DNA of 64,000 bases from the NCBI GenBank assembly GCA_022781445.1, contig JALETQ010000011.1:1-64000 (forward strand). The letters run 5' to 3'. Shown piece after piece: positions 1-9,156 of the stretch. Both the position numbers and the translations under genes were made by a program. The notes under the pieces were generated by a model that saw nothing but the letters and a program-made list of their open reading frames with translations, made no database searches and had not been told where the DNA came from. Positions within the stretch are counted from its first letter, which is position 1; the number at the start of each line of letters is the position of its first letter. The DNA is from Prevotella sp. (GTDB lineage Bacteria; Bacteroidota; Bacteroidia; Bacteroidales; Bacteroidaceae).

Positions 1-66
1 GTCGGTAGCATCGATACCAAGTGTCGGTAGCATCGATACCAAGTGTCGGTAGCATCGATACCATGT
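1..66. repeat. 22-bp tandem repeat, three copies, cut by window edge
   Basis: Three consecutive 22-bp units start at 1, 23 and 45. The first two are identical and the last differs only near its end (ccatgt in place of ccaagt). Each unit holds an imperfect palindrome with GGTA and TACC as outer arms around an ATCGAT core. The period is not a multiple of three and the frames contain stops, so the array is not coding. The left edge of the window cuts it, so the copy number is unknown. Confidence 0.9.
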
Positions 67-229
67 ACAGGAATGAAGAAGAATGTACGACAGGCGATTC
101 AGGACAGGCAGAATGAAACATCAACACTGTTGATGAAAGAAGGTTTGTGCCGCAGACTTCGGGCATCGTCTGCCACAGAAAGCAAGGCTACACAAACCGG
201 ATGACAGGCGGAAAAGGCAGTGGCTGCAA

Positions 230-315
230 CCGGCAACCATACTGCCGACAGGCGGACGACAGGCGGACGGGAAGTGTCACTGTTCCCAACCGGCCATGAG
301 AGCGTTTGCCCCCAC
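230..315. repeat. Family A interspersed repeat (copy A0)
   Basis: This gap downstream of the small membrane protein gene contains a GCGGACG/GGACGGGAAGTGTCA segment followed by an AACCGGCCATGAGAGCG segment. The same two blocks occur in the same order near 50527-50585 and separately in other intergenic gaps of the window. It is one degenerate copy of the family A repeat described in the findings. Confidence 0.5.
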
Positions 316-328
316 AGCCGATCGGGGT

Positions 329-514
329 TCAATATCGGCTCCGGCACTTCACCGCCCGGACATATCCCGCCACACCGGCGAGGATGAGCAGCAGGCCGAA
401 ACCCGTCCCCAAGTTGGTGTTGCCGCCCATGAGAAACACCACGGCAAGGCAGGCCACACCGGCATAAATCATGCACAGGGAGAGATTGCGGTAATTGACT
501 TTTGATTTCTTCAT
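329..514 (-). CDS. Small two-helix membrane protein after sigma factor
   Basis: This is a 61-residue protein of unknown function. It starts with a basic segment (KKSKVNYRN). Two hydrophobic helices follow, at about residues 11-30 and 38-53, joined by a short glycine/asparagine-rich turn (GGNTNLGTG). The C-terminus is basic. It lies 83 nt downstream of the sigma factor gene on the same strand, so the two are probably co-transcribed, and it could be a membrane partner of that sigma factor. No anti-sigma zinc-binding motif is visible, so that role is only a guess from position. Confidence 0.6.
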   Translation of the reverse strand: MKKSKVNYRNLSLCMIYAGVACLAVVFLMGGNTNLGTGFGLLLILAGVAGYVRAVKCRSRY

Positions 515-597
515 GACTATATTCGTTATATGTTATGTTCGCTTTCGTGGTGTCCGCGCGGAAGCCCCTGCCGCGAGAGGACACGGCGGCCGGCGGA

Positions 598-1182
598 CTA
601 TTCGCCGAGATTCAGCGGATGGTCTTTGAGGGCAGCCCTGATTTTCTGCACCGCATGATGATAGGATGCTTTCAGCGACCCCTCGGAAGTGTGGAGGATT
701 TCGCTCATCTCGCCATATTTCATTTCATCAAAATATCTCAGTGTAAAGACGGTGCGCTGCACTTCGGGCAGACGGTCGATTTCTCGCATCAGGGCAGCCT
801 GCGCCTCGTCGCCGTCGAAATAGCGGTCGGCCATCAGCCGTTCAGCCAAATCAGAGACACCGCCCCGCTCGGCCTCCAGCCGCCTTTTGTTGCTCCGCAG
901 CCATTCGAGCGACTCGTTGATGGCTATGCGGAAGAGCCATGTCGAGAGCTGTGACTCTCCCTTGAATCCGCCCAACGACCGCCATATCTTGAGAAACGTG
1001 TTCTGCAGCACGTCGTCGGCATCCTCGTGAGCGGTCACGAAATGGCGGATTTTCCAATACAAGCGTTCGGCATAGAGCTCGACGATACCCTCGAAAGCCT
1101 CCTTCCGCCGGGACGCATCCGCCATGAGCTCCACTATCCGTTCTTGCTTGTCGCTGGTCATGGTGTGATTGTTCTGTGACAT
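598..1182 (-). CDS. ECF-type RNA polymerase sigma factor
   Basis: This 194-residue sigma-70 family protein has the two-domain ECF layout. Region 2 covers about residues 31-100, with the core-binding segment DADDVLQNTFLKIW (54-67) and STWLFRIAINESLEWLR. Region 4 is a helix-turn-helix at about 133-185 (LPEVQRTVFTLRYFDEMKYGEMS, then GSLKASYHHAVQKIR). No region 3 lies between them. The protein would direct core RNA polymerase to a small regulon. The next gene downstream is a small membrane protein, and no recognisable anti-sigma factor is adjacent. The start could instead be Met8. Confidence 0.92.
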   Translation of the reverse strand: MSQNNHTMTSDKQERIVELMADASRRKEAFEGIVELYAERLYWKIRHFVTAHEDADDVLQNTFLKIWRSLGGFKGESQLSTWLFRIAINESLEWLRSNKRRLEAERGGVSDLAERLMADRYFDGDEAQAALMREIDRLPEVQRTVFTLRYFDEMKYGEMSEILHTSEGSLKASYHHAVQKIRAALKDHPLNLGE

Positions 1183-1230
1183 GAACCGGCGCCGGCGGAC
1201 AGGATGCCGGCAGGCAGCCGGGAAGAGGAT

Positions 1231-1992
1231 TCAGAAACGGAATCCGAAAATCTTGTAAAACACTTTCATGCCTATCATGAGTTCGTTGGTATAGATGCCG
1301 TTTTCACGACACGCCCTCACGTCGTCCCTGATGAGCGTGAGACGGCTCCTGATGTTCTTGGTGCTTGCCCCTCCCACACGCATGGTGACGAAGTCGATGG
1401 GCAGGTATCGGGCCTTGATGCGCCTGATGAGGAAAAGGCGCACCATCATTTCATAGTCGGCGCCGATGGCATAGTCGGTGCGGTAAAGGTCGGTATCGGC
1501 AAGCACCGACTTGCGGATATAAAACGAGGGATGGGCGGGCATGAAACCGAAGCGCAGCCAGCAGGGTCTGAATCGGCGTGACGAATAGTAGCGCACACAC
1601 TTGTCGGGACGCTCGTCACGGATGAAGTGGATGTCGCCATAGACGGCATCGACATTCATGTCGTCGAAAGCCGTTACCATACGCCCGATGACATCGTCGG
1701 CCGTGAAATAGTCGTCCGAGTTCAGGATGCCCACGACATCGCCCGTTGCCATACGGATGCCCTTGTTCATGGCATCGTATATGCCTTTGTCGGGTTCGGA
1801 AATCCATCTCATCCGTCCGCCGAAAAGCGGTTCCTTGGCTTTGATGATATCGACCGAGCCATCTTTCGACCCGCCATCCACGACGATGTATTCGATGTCG
1901 GCATAGGTTTGCCGCAACACTGAGTCGATGGCGGCGGAAAGAGTGCGCCCGCTGTTGTAAGTTACCGTGACGATTGATACCTTGGTTTGCAT
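1231..1992 (-). CDS. Family 2 glycosyltransferase
   Basis: This 253-residue GT-A fold enzyme should transfer a sugar from a nucleotide-sugar donor during surface polysaccharide synthesis. The N-terminus has the family 2 signature VSIVTVTYNSGRTL, then a VDGGSKDGS donor-binding loop (residues 38-46). The segment ISEPDKGIYDAMNKGI (64-79) leads to the metal-binding NSDDYF (91-96). This arrangement resembles WcaA/WcaE-type and capsule enzymes. No transmembrane helix is visible, so it is probably cytosolic or peripheral. It stands alone rather than in a polysaccharide cluster, so donor and acceptor cannot be predicted. Confidence 0.9.
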   Translation of the reverse strand: MQTKVSIVTVTYNSGRTLSAAIDSVLRQTYADIEYIVVDGGSKDGSVDIIKAKEPLFGGRMRWISEPDKGIYDAMNKGIRMATGDVVGILNSDDYFTADDVIGRMVTAFDDMNVDAVYGDIHFIRDERPDKCVRYYSSRRFRPCWLRFGFMPAHPSFYIRKSVLADTDLYRTDYAIGADYEMMVRLFLIRRIKARYLPIDFVTMRVGGASTKNIRSRLTLIRDDVRACRENGIYTNELMIGMKVFYKIFGFRF

Positions 1993-2224
1993 TGCAGATT
2001 ATTGTTATATCATTCTTAACGCAAGGGAGGGAAGATTATTGTAGGCATCGCCCTTCCAAGACGTGTTCATTGCTCATGGTTCGGCCGCATCGTCTTGCGG
2101 ATGCCAGGGCCGTTTGCCCCCATCCGCCTGCAGACACCGGCCGGAGCAGAAAGACGGGGGATGACAGGAATGCCTCTCCGGGGAGCCGGCAGCCGTGGCC
2201 TTGACGGTTGCCCGGAGCGGGCCG

Positions 2225-2938
2225 TCAGTCGCGGCGCATGAGGCGGCGGCGTTCCCCGGGCGACAGTTTCTCGATGGCATACCGCAGCATGGTGTGCGGC
2301 ATCTCCGCCCGATGTGCCTCGACAAAGTCAACGAGCCGCCCCTCATCGCGCTTGCCGGCTTCGCGCAGCATCCATCCCGTCGCCTTGTGCATCAGATCGT
2401 GGGGATGACCCATCAGGCGCAGTGCCAGCCGGTAGGTGTCTTCGAGCTGTCCGAGCCTGATGAGATGCAGGGTGGCGACCATGGCGATGCGGTTTTCCCA
2501 CAACACCGGACTTGCCGCCAGCCGGTCGAGGAGGTCGCGCGGTTTGTCTTCAAGGTAGCGTCCCACGATGGCGGGTGCCGAGCAGTCCACCAGATCCCAG
2601 TTGTTGATGCAATCGGTGTGCAGCAGGTAGAAGTCGAGCATCTCCTTGGTCACTCCCTTGCGGGCCATGCCGACCAGTATGATGAGGGCACACAGCCGCA
2701 TGTCGTGGATGGGCTGGCGCAACAGCCCGTCGAGAACATCGAACGAAAGATGACCGAAATGCCTGGCGACGCCGCGTATCTGCGGAACGGTCACACCCAT
2801 AATTTCGTCACCTTCGCCGTATTCGCCCTTGCCGGTCTTGAAAAAACGGAGCAAGATCTCCCTCTTCTTGTTGTCCGAGAGACTTGCCAATGCCTCATGG
2901 ATGTCATTGACTTCGGGGTAAACAGATGGTTTGAACAT
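2225..2938 (-). CDS. AlkD-like DNA alkylation repair protein
   Basis: This 237-residue all-helical protein is of the DNA alkylation repair (HEAT-like) family, whose members excise N3- and N7-alkylpurines without base flipping. The segment NNWDLVDCSAP holds Trp114 and Asp118, which match the catalytic Trp/Asp pair of Bacillus AlkD. The flanking helices, DMRLCALIILVG and LWENRIAMVATLHLI, are typical HEAT-like repeats. It is monocistronic, with 80 nt to the dehydrogenase gene upstream. The length fits the family. Confidence 0.88.
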   Translation of the reverse strand: MFKPSVYPEVNDIHEALASLSDNKKREILLRFFKTGKGEYGEGDEIMGVTVPQIRGVARHFGHLSFDVLDGLLRQPIHDMRLCALIILVGMARKGVTKEMLDFYLLHTDCINNWDLVDCSAPAIVGRYLEDKPRDLLDRLAASPVLWENRIAMVATLHLIRLGQLEDTYRLALRLMGHPHDLMHKATGWMLREAGKRDEGRLVDFVEAHRAEMPHTMLRYAIEKLSPGERRRLMRRD

Positions 2939-3018
2939 ATGGCAATCACAAATAATGATGTCATGGAATGCAGGCTTCGGCCTTGTGGTCGTGCCGCGGC
3001 TAACAAGAGGAAACGGCC

Positions 3019-3807
3019 TTACCGGCTTCCGGCCTGTCTGGAACCGGCTCCCGGCGGCATGTCAACGGGCAAGCGTCGCCACAGCCACTTGGGCAATCGT
3101 CGCCAGCATGCCGCAAGGATGCGCCAGCGGGCATCGATGACCCGCACGTGCTCTTGCTTTCCGACAGCACGCATGATCGAGGCGGCAACATCGGCAGGCT
3201 TCATCATCAGCGGGTACGGACGACTGCCGTCGAGAAACGCCGTAGCCACGAAACCGGGACGGATGTCGGTGAACCTGATGGGAAGCCGGCGCACGTGGGC
3301 CAGCTGTTCGAGTGCCTGCAGATAGGCTTGCTGGAAAGCCTTGGAGGAAGAGTAGGAAGAGGCTATGCCGATGCCTTTCGTTCCGGCTACAGAAGTGACG
3401 GCGGCGATATGGCCTCCGTCATGGGCAGCCATATACCTGAAGGCTTCTCCCACCATGCGCGTAAACCCGCAAACGTTGGTCTCGACAGTGCTCATTTCAA
3501 TGAACTCGGTGGGTTCCCGATTGACCTTGCCGATGCCCGAAGCATGAAAGTACACATCCATTCCTCCCACCTTTCCGATGAGCCGTTGAAGTCCGAGGGT
3601 TGCTTCAGGATGGCAAACATCGATGGTTTCATAAGCAACCCGATGGGGAGCCAATGCTTTTAGGACTTCCAGTCTGTCGGCACGACGTCCGGCAATGCCG
3701 ATGAAACAGTCTTCATCCTTCAACATCAGTCTGAAAACCTCTTCCCCGATGCCCGATGTGGCACCCATGATGATGGCTCTTTTCACGGTTTGTCTGGCTT
3801 GGTTCAT
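3019..3807 (-). CDS. Short-chain dehydrogenase/reductase (SDR)
   Basis: This is a 262-residue classical SDR oxidoreductase with a Rossmann fold. The cofactor loop GATSGIG lies at residues 15-21. The catalytic Ser is in VTSVAG (Ser139), and the YSSSK motif gives Tyr152 and Lys156. The usual NNAG is HASG here (about 88-91). An arginine pair (GRRADR) after strand 2 suggests NADP(H) preference. The basic C-terminal tail after about residue 225 (WRRLPKWLWRRLP) could be an amphipathic membrane anchor. The substrate cannot be inferred. Confidence 0.88.
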   Translation of the reverse strand: MNQARQTVKRAIIMGATSGIGEEVFRLMLKDEDCFIGIAGRRADRLEVLKALAPHRVAYETIDVCHPEATLGLQRLIGKVGGMDVYFHASGIGKVNREPTEFIEMSTVETNVCGFTRMVGEAFRYMAAHDGGHIAAVTSVAGTKGIGIASSYSSSKAFQQAYLQALEQLAHVRRLPIRFTDIRPGFVATAFLDGSRPYPLMMKPADVAASIMRAVGKQEHVRVIDARWRILAACWRRLPKWLWRRLPVDMPPGAGSRQAGSR

Positions 3808-4014
3808 GATTGGTTGTCCTCTCCGTCATTCCGCGGGGAACATCTGCCGGGACTCAGTTCGAACAGGTGTCAAGGGATGTGTTCTTTCAAATGCAACTTA
3901 CTTGGCCTTTCATCTTCAGGCGTATCATATCCGGACATGGTCACCATGCCATCCGATACGGCGGCGGCACGGCGGCTATGCCGGCAGATTGAGCGGCACA
4001 GCACGACCTTTTCG

Positions 4015-6636
4015 TCACAATTTCCTGATGGTCTTCTCCAGTTGCTCACCGAGACCGATGGTGTATCCTTGCGACAGATGCACTACCCTGTTGAAGGTAT
4101 CGGCGATGAAGAAGACGGGCAACAGGCCGTTGTTGGCCAGTTTCATCTCCGAAGCTATCTGCCTACGGATGCTTCCGTCCTTGTCGATACCATATACGAT
4201 AGTACCCGGCAGGTTTCGGAATTCGGCAGCATTGAACTTCTGTGCATCGGCTTCCGACTCGAACAACAGAATCATCGGACGGTTCCACTGTTCAAAGACA
4301 TCCTTCTTCAACGCGATGTCGCGCAGGCTGTGGTTGGTCGGTTCCTGTCCCACGCCGATGAGCCCGATGGTGAAATAGCCACGACCCGTTTGCGAGAGGA
4401 TGCTTACTTCCTTACGGGTGGCAAGGTCGATGTATTTGCTTTCGGAATCGAAACTGCCGATGACATACACGTCGGTATCGTGGTTGCGGAGCTTCAATTC
4501 GATGCGGGTGGTGTCTCCGGCGGCAATGTTGAATATCTGTGAGGATGACAGCACGCTGCCGTTTGCCATTCGCACACCGGTCACCAGTTCGTAGGTGCCT
4601 TCATCGAGGGTGGCGCCATCCTTGAAAGAGTTGATCCAGCTGACACCTCCGCCCATATCCACCTGGCCCTCGTCGAAGCTCAGCAGTGATGTGACACCGT
4701 TGTTGATCTTAGACAGCGTGAAATGGCTGTAGTACTTGGGGTTGTCGACCAATTTGTTGGGGGTGAAGTCGAGCATCAGCGTACCTGTTGGAGTAACCGT
4801 CTGCTTGTCGGCATTGAAATCAACGTCAATCCATTGTCCATTATGACGATATTGAACCTTCCGCGTGACCCCATCTTTCCGTGCCTCGATGCCCAGACTT
4901 CTTGCCATGGATACGAAGAAGATGTCGCGCGAACGCTCGTCGGTATAGCGCGACTCCCATACGCCCATCGGCGTTTGCGCGATTCTCAATGCGTTCTTGT
5001 CGGGATTCAGACGGATATTTTTCCTCGTCCAATCGACCAACAACGCGGGATTCTTCCGCATCTTCTCTGCCACGGAAGCCTCGAACACCCTGCTGAATTC
5101 CTGCTTGAAAGGACGGGTAATCAATTCATCCTCCACACGAGGCGACAGTTGATCGCTCGGTGCAGAGAGGTGGTCCTGTAGTATTTCGGCAGGCATGTCC
5201 CGCAAGTCCTTGTCACTGAGGGTGGCAAGCAAGGCAAGGACACGATCCTTCCGAGAGATGTTCTGCTGAATGAAGGCTTTGATTTCACGCCAGTTGCCTT
5301 TCGCCTTCAACAAGAACGGGACAGCCTCGGGCATGAACTTCCGTGCGCTTTCTTCATCAATGAATGTCTGCAAATAGGCATTGCGAAGCGAATCTTCGTA
5401 GGCCAGCCGTTCTTTATTGAGCGACTGCTGTTCAGCCGTTACCTCGGGGTAGCGTGCCTTCTCGGCCGGCGGAACGATATCGAAATCGACCGGTTCTTCA
5501 ACCGACGGTGTAAGCCTGTCGGGCATTTGGTGCGACAACACCAACAGCATCTCGTTATCTTTGCCGAACGAAGCCTTGCCATAGCCGTACCATCCGTCTT
5601 TGGAAGCCCAGACAATCATGTCGCCCAAACCGGCGGAAAGGAAAGTTTCACCTTGTGCATCAGTGAATTTCGAAGCTACGGTATAGTACTCCGCATAATT
5701 GTAAAGTTTGAAATCCACACGGGCATTATCCACAGGCTGATGGCGACTGTCGACGACTCTGAAACGGATTTTGGCCGTTTCGCCATAATTGTCGATGAGA
5801 TTGATTTCGGTGAAGTTCGACGTGCGGAGCATCACTTCCTCCGGACCGTCATAGTCACCAAAGGCTCTCGTGTGCATCAACATGGCCCTCGAGGCGGGAG
5901 CATTGAACCACCCGAGGTTCAACACCGGCTCCGGCTCACAGGCACCGAGGAAGTACCATGCGCCGTCTGCCCAGGCTTCCACCCAGGCATGATTGTCATC
6001 GGTGTGAGCCCAGCGAGGCGTATAGACCTGCCGTGCCGGGATGCCGACGGAGCGAAGGGCAGCAACGGTAAAGGTACTCTCCTCGCCACAGCGTCCGTAT
6101 GCCGTTTTGATGGTTGCCAACGGCGATGACGTGCGGGCATCCGAAGGTTGGTAAGTAACCCGCTCGTGACACCAATGGTTCACTTCGAGAATGGCATCCT
6201 TCATGCTCATTCCCTTCACACGCTCTTTCAACTCATCATAAAAGACCATGCGCGATCTGTCCAAAGCCTCATTGTTCACACGGATGGGCAGGACAAAGTG
6301 GCGGAACAACAAGGCAGGAACCTTCTTTCCCCATGCCATTTCCTCCGTGGCTTTCAGCGAAGTGCGGACATTCTCCAAATAGAAATCAGTGGGGTAATCG
6401 GTCATGTCCGCCACCGGCATATAGGCATACAAGAACTTCAGTGCGTCGGATTCGGTGGCGGTGATACGGGACGGATTGACCTGAAAAAACTGTTTACCAA
6501 CCGTTTCCAACTTGTCTTGGAACACTTTTTCGGTCTTCGTTCGGTAACTGTCATTGATAAACAGATTAAAAAGTTGTGCGTTTACGTTGAGGGTCACCAT
6601 CAACGTAAACGCAACAGACATCATGGTTTTCTTCAT
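4015..6636 (-). CDS. Exported transglutaminase-like protein
   Basis: This 873-residue protein has a cleavable signal peptide (MKKTMMSVAFTLMVTLNVNA, cut before QLFN). A transglutaminase-like core follows: Cys183 in GRCGEES and His216 in DDNHAWVE. The third position, usually Asp, falls in GACEPEP (about 231-237), where an acidic Glu is present instead. A carbohydrate-binding/Ig-like segment (about 285-350) and a long C-terminal region with beta-sandwich character follow. Its start codon lies 3 nt after the rpiB stop, making it the last gene of a tkt-rpiB operon. It is probably periplasmic or surface-exposed. Its substrate is unknown; protein crosslinking, amidase and protease-like activity are all possible. 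Confidence 0.85.
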   Translation of the reverse strand: MKKTMMSVAFTLMVTLNVNAQLFNLFINDSYRTKTEKVFQDKLETVGKQFFQVNPSRITATESDALKFLYAYMPVADMTDYPTDFYLENVRTSLKATEEMAWGKKVPALLFRHFVLPIRVNNEALDRSRMVFYDELKERVKGMSMKDAILEVNHWCHERVTYQPSDARTSSPLATIKTAYGRCGEESTFTVAALRSVGIPARQVYTPRWAHTDDNHAWVEAWADGAWYFLGACEPEPVLNLGWFNAPASRAMLMHTRAFGDYDGPEEVMLRTSNFTEINLIDNYGETAKIRFRVVDSRHQPVDNARVDFKLYNYAEYYTVASKFTDAQGETFLSAGLGDMIVWASKDGWYGYGKASFGKDNEMLLVLSHQMPDRLTPSVEEPVDFDIVPPAEKARYPEVTAEQQSLNKERLAYEDSLRNAYLQTFIDEESARKFMPEAVPFLLKAKGNWREIKAFIQQNISRKDRVLALLATLSDKDLRDMPAEILQDHLSAPSDQLSPRVEDELITRPFKQEFSRVFEASVAEKMRKNPALLVDWTRKNIRLNPDKNALRIAQTPMGVWESRYTDERSRDIFFVSMARSLGIEARKDGVTRKVQYRHNGQWIDVDFNADKQTVTPTGTLMLDFTPNKLVDNPKYYSHFTLSKINNGVTSLLSFDEGQVDMGGGVSWINSFKDGATLDEGTYELVTGVRMANGSVLSSSQIFNIAAGDTTRIELKLRNHDTDVYVIGSFDSESKYIDLATRKEVSILSQTGRGYFTIGLIGVGQEPTNHSLRDIALKKDVFEQWNRPMILLFESEADAQKFNAAEFRNLPGTIVYGIDKDGSIRRQIASEMKLANNGLLPVFFIADTFNRVVHLSQGYTIGLGEQLEKTIRKL

Positions 6637-6639
6637 TGC

Positions 6640-7083
6640 TTATTTTCGAATAGGCATATTTTCAATGCGTCGGGCGTGGCGTCCTCCTTCAAAAGTAGTC
6701 TTAAAGAACTCGTTCATGATGGCAGATGCCGTGTTGTTGTCGATAAAACGACCGGGCATTACCAATACGTTGGCATCATTGTGTTGGCGGATCATGTGGG
6801 CGATTTCGATCGACCAAGCCAATCCGGCACGAAGGCCTTGGTGCTTGTTGAGTGTCATCGTCATACCTTCACCACTACCGCAGATAGCGATACCGGGATA
6901 TACTTCACCGCTTTCGATACCTTCAGCCAATGCGTGGGCAAAATCGGGATAATCAACACTTTGGTCACTGTACGTACCATAATCTTTATACGGATATCCG
7001 TGTTCTTCCAAATACTGAATCACGAATTTCTTCAATGCGTAGCCTGCATGGTCACAAGCCAATCCTACTGTTTTTACTTCCAT
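6640..7083 (-). CDS. rpiB: Ribose-5-phosphate isomerase B
   Basis: This 147-residue RpiB/LacAB-fold enzyme interconverts ribose 5-phosphate and ribulose 5-phosphate in the pentose phosphate pathway. The N-terminal LACDHAGYALKK holds the phosphate/substrate-binding Asp-His. ICGSGEGM carries the active-site Cys, and NKHQGLRAGL follows as in the family. The length is typical. It sits between transketolase (2 nt gap) and the transglutaminase (3 nt gap), so the three are certainly one transcript. Confidence 0.96.
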   Translation of the reverse strand: MEVKTVGLACDHAGYALKKFVIQYLEEHGYPYKDYGTYSDQSVDYPDFAHALAEGIESGEVYPGIAICGSGEGMTMTLNKHQGLRAGLAWSIEIAHMIRQHNDANVLVMPGRFIDNNTASAIMNEFFKTTFEGGRHARRIENMPIRK

Positions 7084-7085
7084 AG

Positions 7086-9104
7086 TTAGTCTGTTATAAA
7101 AGATTTAACTTCTCTGTATATATTCTCTCCCGTGAATCCCAGTTTCTCGTCCAAAACTTTGTAGGGAGCAGAAAATCCGAAACTGTTCATTCCGTATACC
7201 TTACCCTTTTCGCCGACCAAACCTTCGAGGGTAACGGGCAATCCTGCAGTCAAGCCGAACTTCTTGGCGTGAGACGGCAATATCTCTTCTTGGTAAGACT
7301 TCGGTTGTCTGCGGAACAATCCTTCTGAAGGAACGCTGACGATTCTCGTCTTGATACCATCCTTACGCAACAGTTCCGCACTCTGCACCAAAGTAGACAC
7401 TTCCGAACCCGATGCCAACAGAATGACATCGAAATCATGATCCGATCCTTCCACGACATAGGCACCTTTGCGTGCTTGTGAGTAATCATTGCCTGTCGGC
7501 AAAGAAGCCACATCCTGACGAGACAAGACCAGTGCGGTGGGCGTATCCACATTCTCCATCGCCATCTGCCAGCAGACGGTCGTTTCGTGTACGTCGGCAG
7601 GTCTGAATACACGTACCGAATCTTGTCCCTGATGGTTTTTGAGTTTCTCCATCAACCGGATCTGCGCTTCCTGTTCCACCGGCTCATGGGTGGGTCCGTC
7701 CTCACCCACTCTGAAAGCGTCGTGTGTCCAAATGAACTTGATGGGCACACGCATCAGGGCAGCCATGCGAACGGCAGGTTTCATGTAGTCGGAGAAAACA
7801 AAGAAGGTTCCACATGCCGGTATCACACCACCATGCAGATACATACCGATACAGATACATGCCATCGACAATTCACTGACACCGGCCTGGAAGAAGGCAC
7901 CGGTAAAGTCATCGGCCGTCATATCTTTGGTTTTCTTCAAGAAACCATCGGTTTTGTCCGAATTGGAAAGGTCGGCAGAAGAGCAAACCATGTTAGGCAC
8001 CTGTTCAGCCAAAACACCCAAGCAGTTGGCCGATGCGGCACGGGTGGCTGCACCGTCTTTCTGCACAAGTTTGCTCCAATCCACTTGAGGAGCGTTGCCC
8101 GAGAACCATTCCTGCATTTCTTTCCATTGTTGCGGATGAGCATCAGCCCACTGCTTTTCTGCAGCCTTTCGTTCGGCAACGATGGTTTTCAGTACTTCCT
8201 TGCGGTCACTGTATAGCTTTTGAACCTCGGGGAATATGACAAACGGCTGTTCGGGATTGCCACCCAGGTTCTTCACCGTATTGATATAGGCATCGCCGCC
8301 CAAGGGAGCACCGTGCGTTTGCGTTGTATTTTCGTAACTCGTACCGTCAGCTCTCAATGCACCCTTACCCATAATTGTCTTACCGATAATCAAGGTAGGC
8401 CGTTTTGTCTCCCGATTGGCTTCAGTCAAAGCCTTTCTGATCTGTTCGGGGTCGTTACCGTCAATATTGATTACATTCCAGCCCCAAGCCTTATATTTGG
8501 CTTCGGTATCTTCTTGCGACACCGCGTCACATGATGTCGAGAGCTGAATGTCGTTGGAGTCATAGAACATGATGAGATTATTGAGTCCCAACAATCCTGC
8601 CATTCTGCCGGCACCTTGCGAAATTTCTTCTTGGATACCGCCATCAGAGATGTACGCATAGATTTTATGTTGCATCATGACTTGTCCCAAACGTGCTTCG
8701 AGGAATTTCTCTGCCACAGCTGCACCGACGGCAAAGGTATGGCCTTGTCCCAACGGACCACTGGTGTTTTCGATCCCGCGCATGACATCTCTTTCGGGAT
8801 GTCCTGGCGTAGGTGCCCCCCATTGACGGAACGCCTTGAGTTCATCGAGGGTAAACCTTCCTTGCAATGCCAATGCCGCATACAACATGGGCGACATGTG
8901 ACCCGGGTCAAGATAGAAACGGTCTCTACCGATCCAGTCGGGTTGATCGGGGTCGTACACCAAAAATTCAGAAAAAAGCACGTTTATAAAATCAGCACCC
9001 CCCATTGCTCCTCCGGGGTGTCCCGATTTAGCTTTTTCTACCATAGAAACTGCGAGGATGCGAATGTTGTCGGCTGCCTTATTTAACAAGTTGTTTTCGT
9101 TCAT
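7086..9104 (-). CDS. tkt: Transketolase
   Basis: This 672-residue thiamine-diphosphate enzyme moves two-carbon units between sugar phosphates. The N-terminal domain has SGHPGGAMGGAD and the ThDP/Mg motif SDGGIQEEISQG followed by DSNDIQ. The middle domain has TPTHEPVEQ-like residues (GEDGPTHEPVEQEAQIR). The C-terminal domain holds LLASGSEV. The length is that of a full transketolase. It is the first gene of the operon, behind the promoter at 9125-9156, and supplies the non-oxidative pentose phosphate branch together with rpiB. Confidence 0.97.
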   Translation of the reverse strand: MNENNLLNKAADNIRILAVSMVEKAKSGHPGGAMGGADFINVLFSEFLVYDPDQPDWIGRDRFYLDPGHMSPMLYAALALQGRFTLDELKAFRQWGAPTPGHPERDVMRGIENTSGPLGQGHTFAVGAAVAEKFLEARLGQVMMQHKIYAYISDGGIQEEISQGAGRMAGLLGLNNLIMFYDSNDIQLSTSCDAVSQEDTEAKYKAWGWNVINIDGNDPEQIRKALTEANRETKRPTLIIGKTIMGKGALRADGTSYENTTQTHGAPLGGDAYINTVKNLGGNPEQPFVIFPEVQKLYSDRKEVLKTIVAERKAAEKQWADAHPQQWKEMQEWFSGNAPQVDWSKLVQKDGAATRAASANCLGVLAEQVPNMVCSSADLSNSDKTDGFLKKTKDMTADDFTGAFFQAGVSELSMACICIGMYLHGGVIPACGTFFVFSDYMKPAVRMAALMRVPIKFIWTHDAFRVGEDGPTHEPVEQEAQIRLMEKLKNHQGQDSVRVFRPADVHETTVCWQMAMENVDTPTALVLSRQDVASLPTGNDYSQARKGAYVVEGSDHDFDVILLASGSEVSTLVQSAELLRKDGIKTRIVSVPSEGLFRRQPKSYQEEILPSHAKKFGLTAGLPVTLEGLVGEKGKVYGMNSFGFSAPYKVLDEKLGFTGENIYREVKSFITD

Positions 9105-9124
9105 GATTTAAGTTTTATTTTCTG

Positions 9125-9156
9125 CAAAGTTATCGTTTTTATTTTTAATTGCCAAA
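9125..9156 (-). promoter_or_regulatory. Bacteroidetes-type promoter of tkt operon
   Basis: Read on the minus strand, TTTG (9153-9156) is followed after exactly 20 nt by TAACTTTG (9125-9132). This matches the Bacteroidetes -33/-7 consensus TTTG/TAnnTTTG at every fixed base. It lies 21 nt upstream of the tkt start. Confidence 0.8.

Noticed and set aside
99..584. 161-residue open frame on the minus strand overlapping the small membrane protein
   Set aside because: Cys/Arg/Pro-rich composition and no family match. It is a shadow of the real 329-514 gene in another frame.
4723..6129. Long plus-strand frames within the transglutaminase gene
   Set aside because: They run antisense to a well-supported gene with signal peptide and catalytic motifs.
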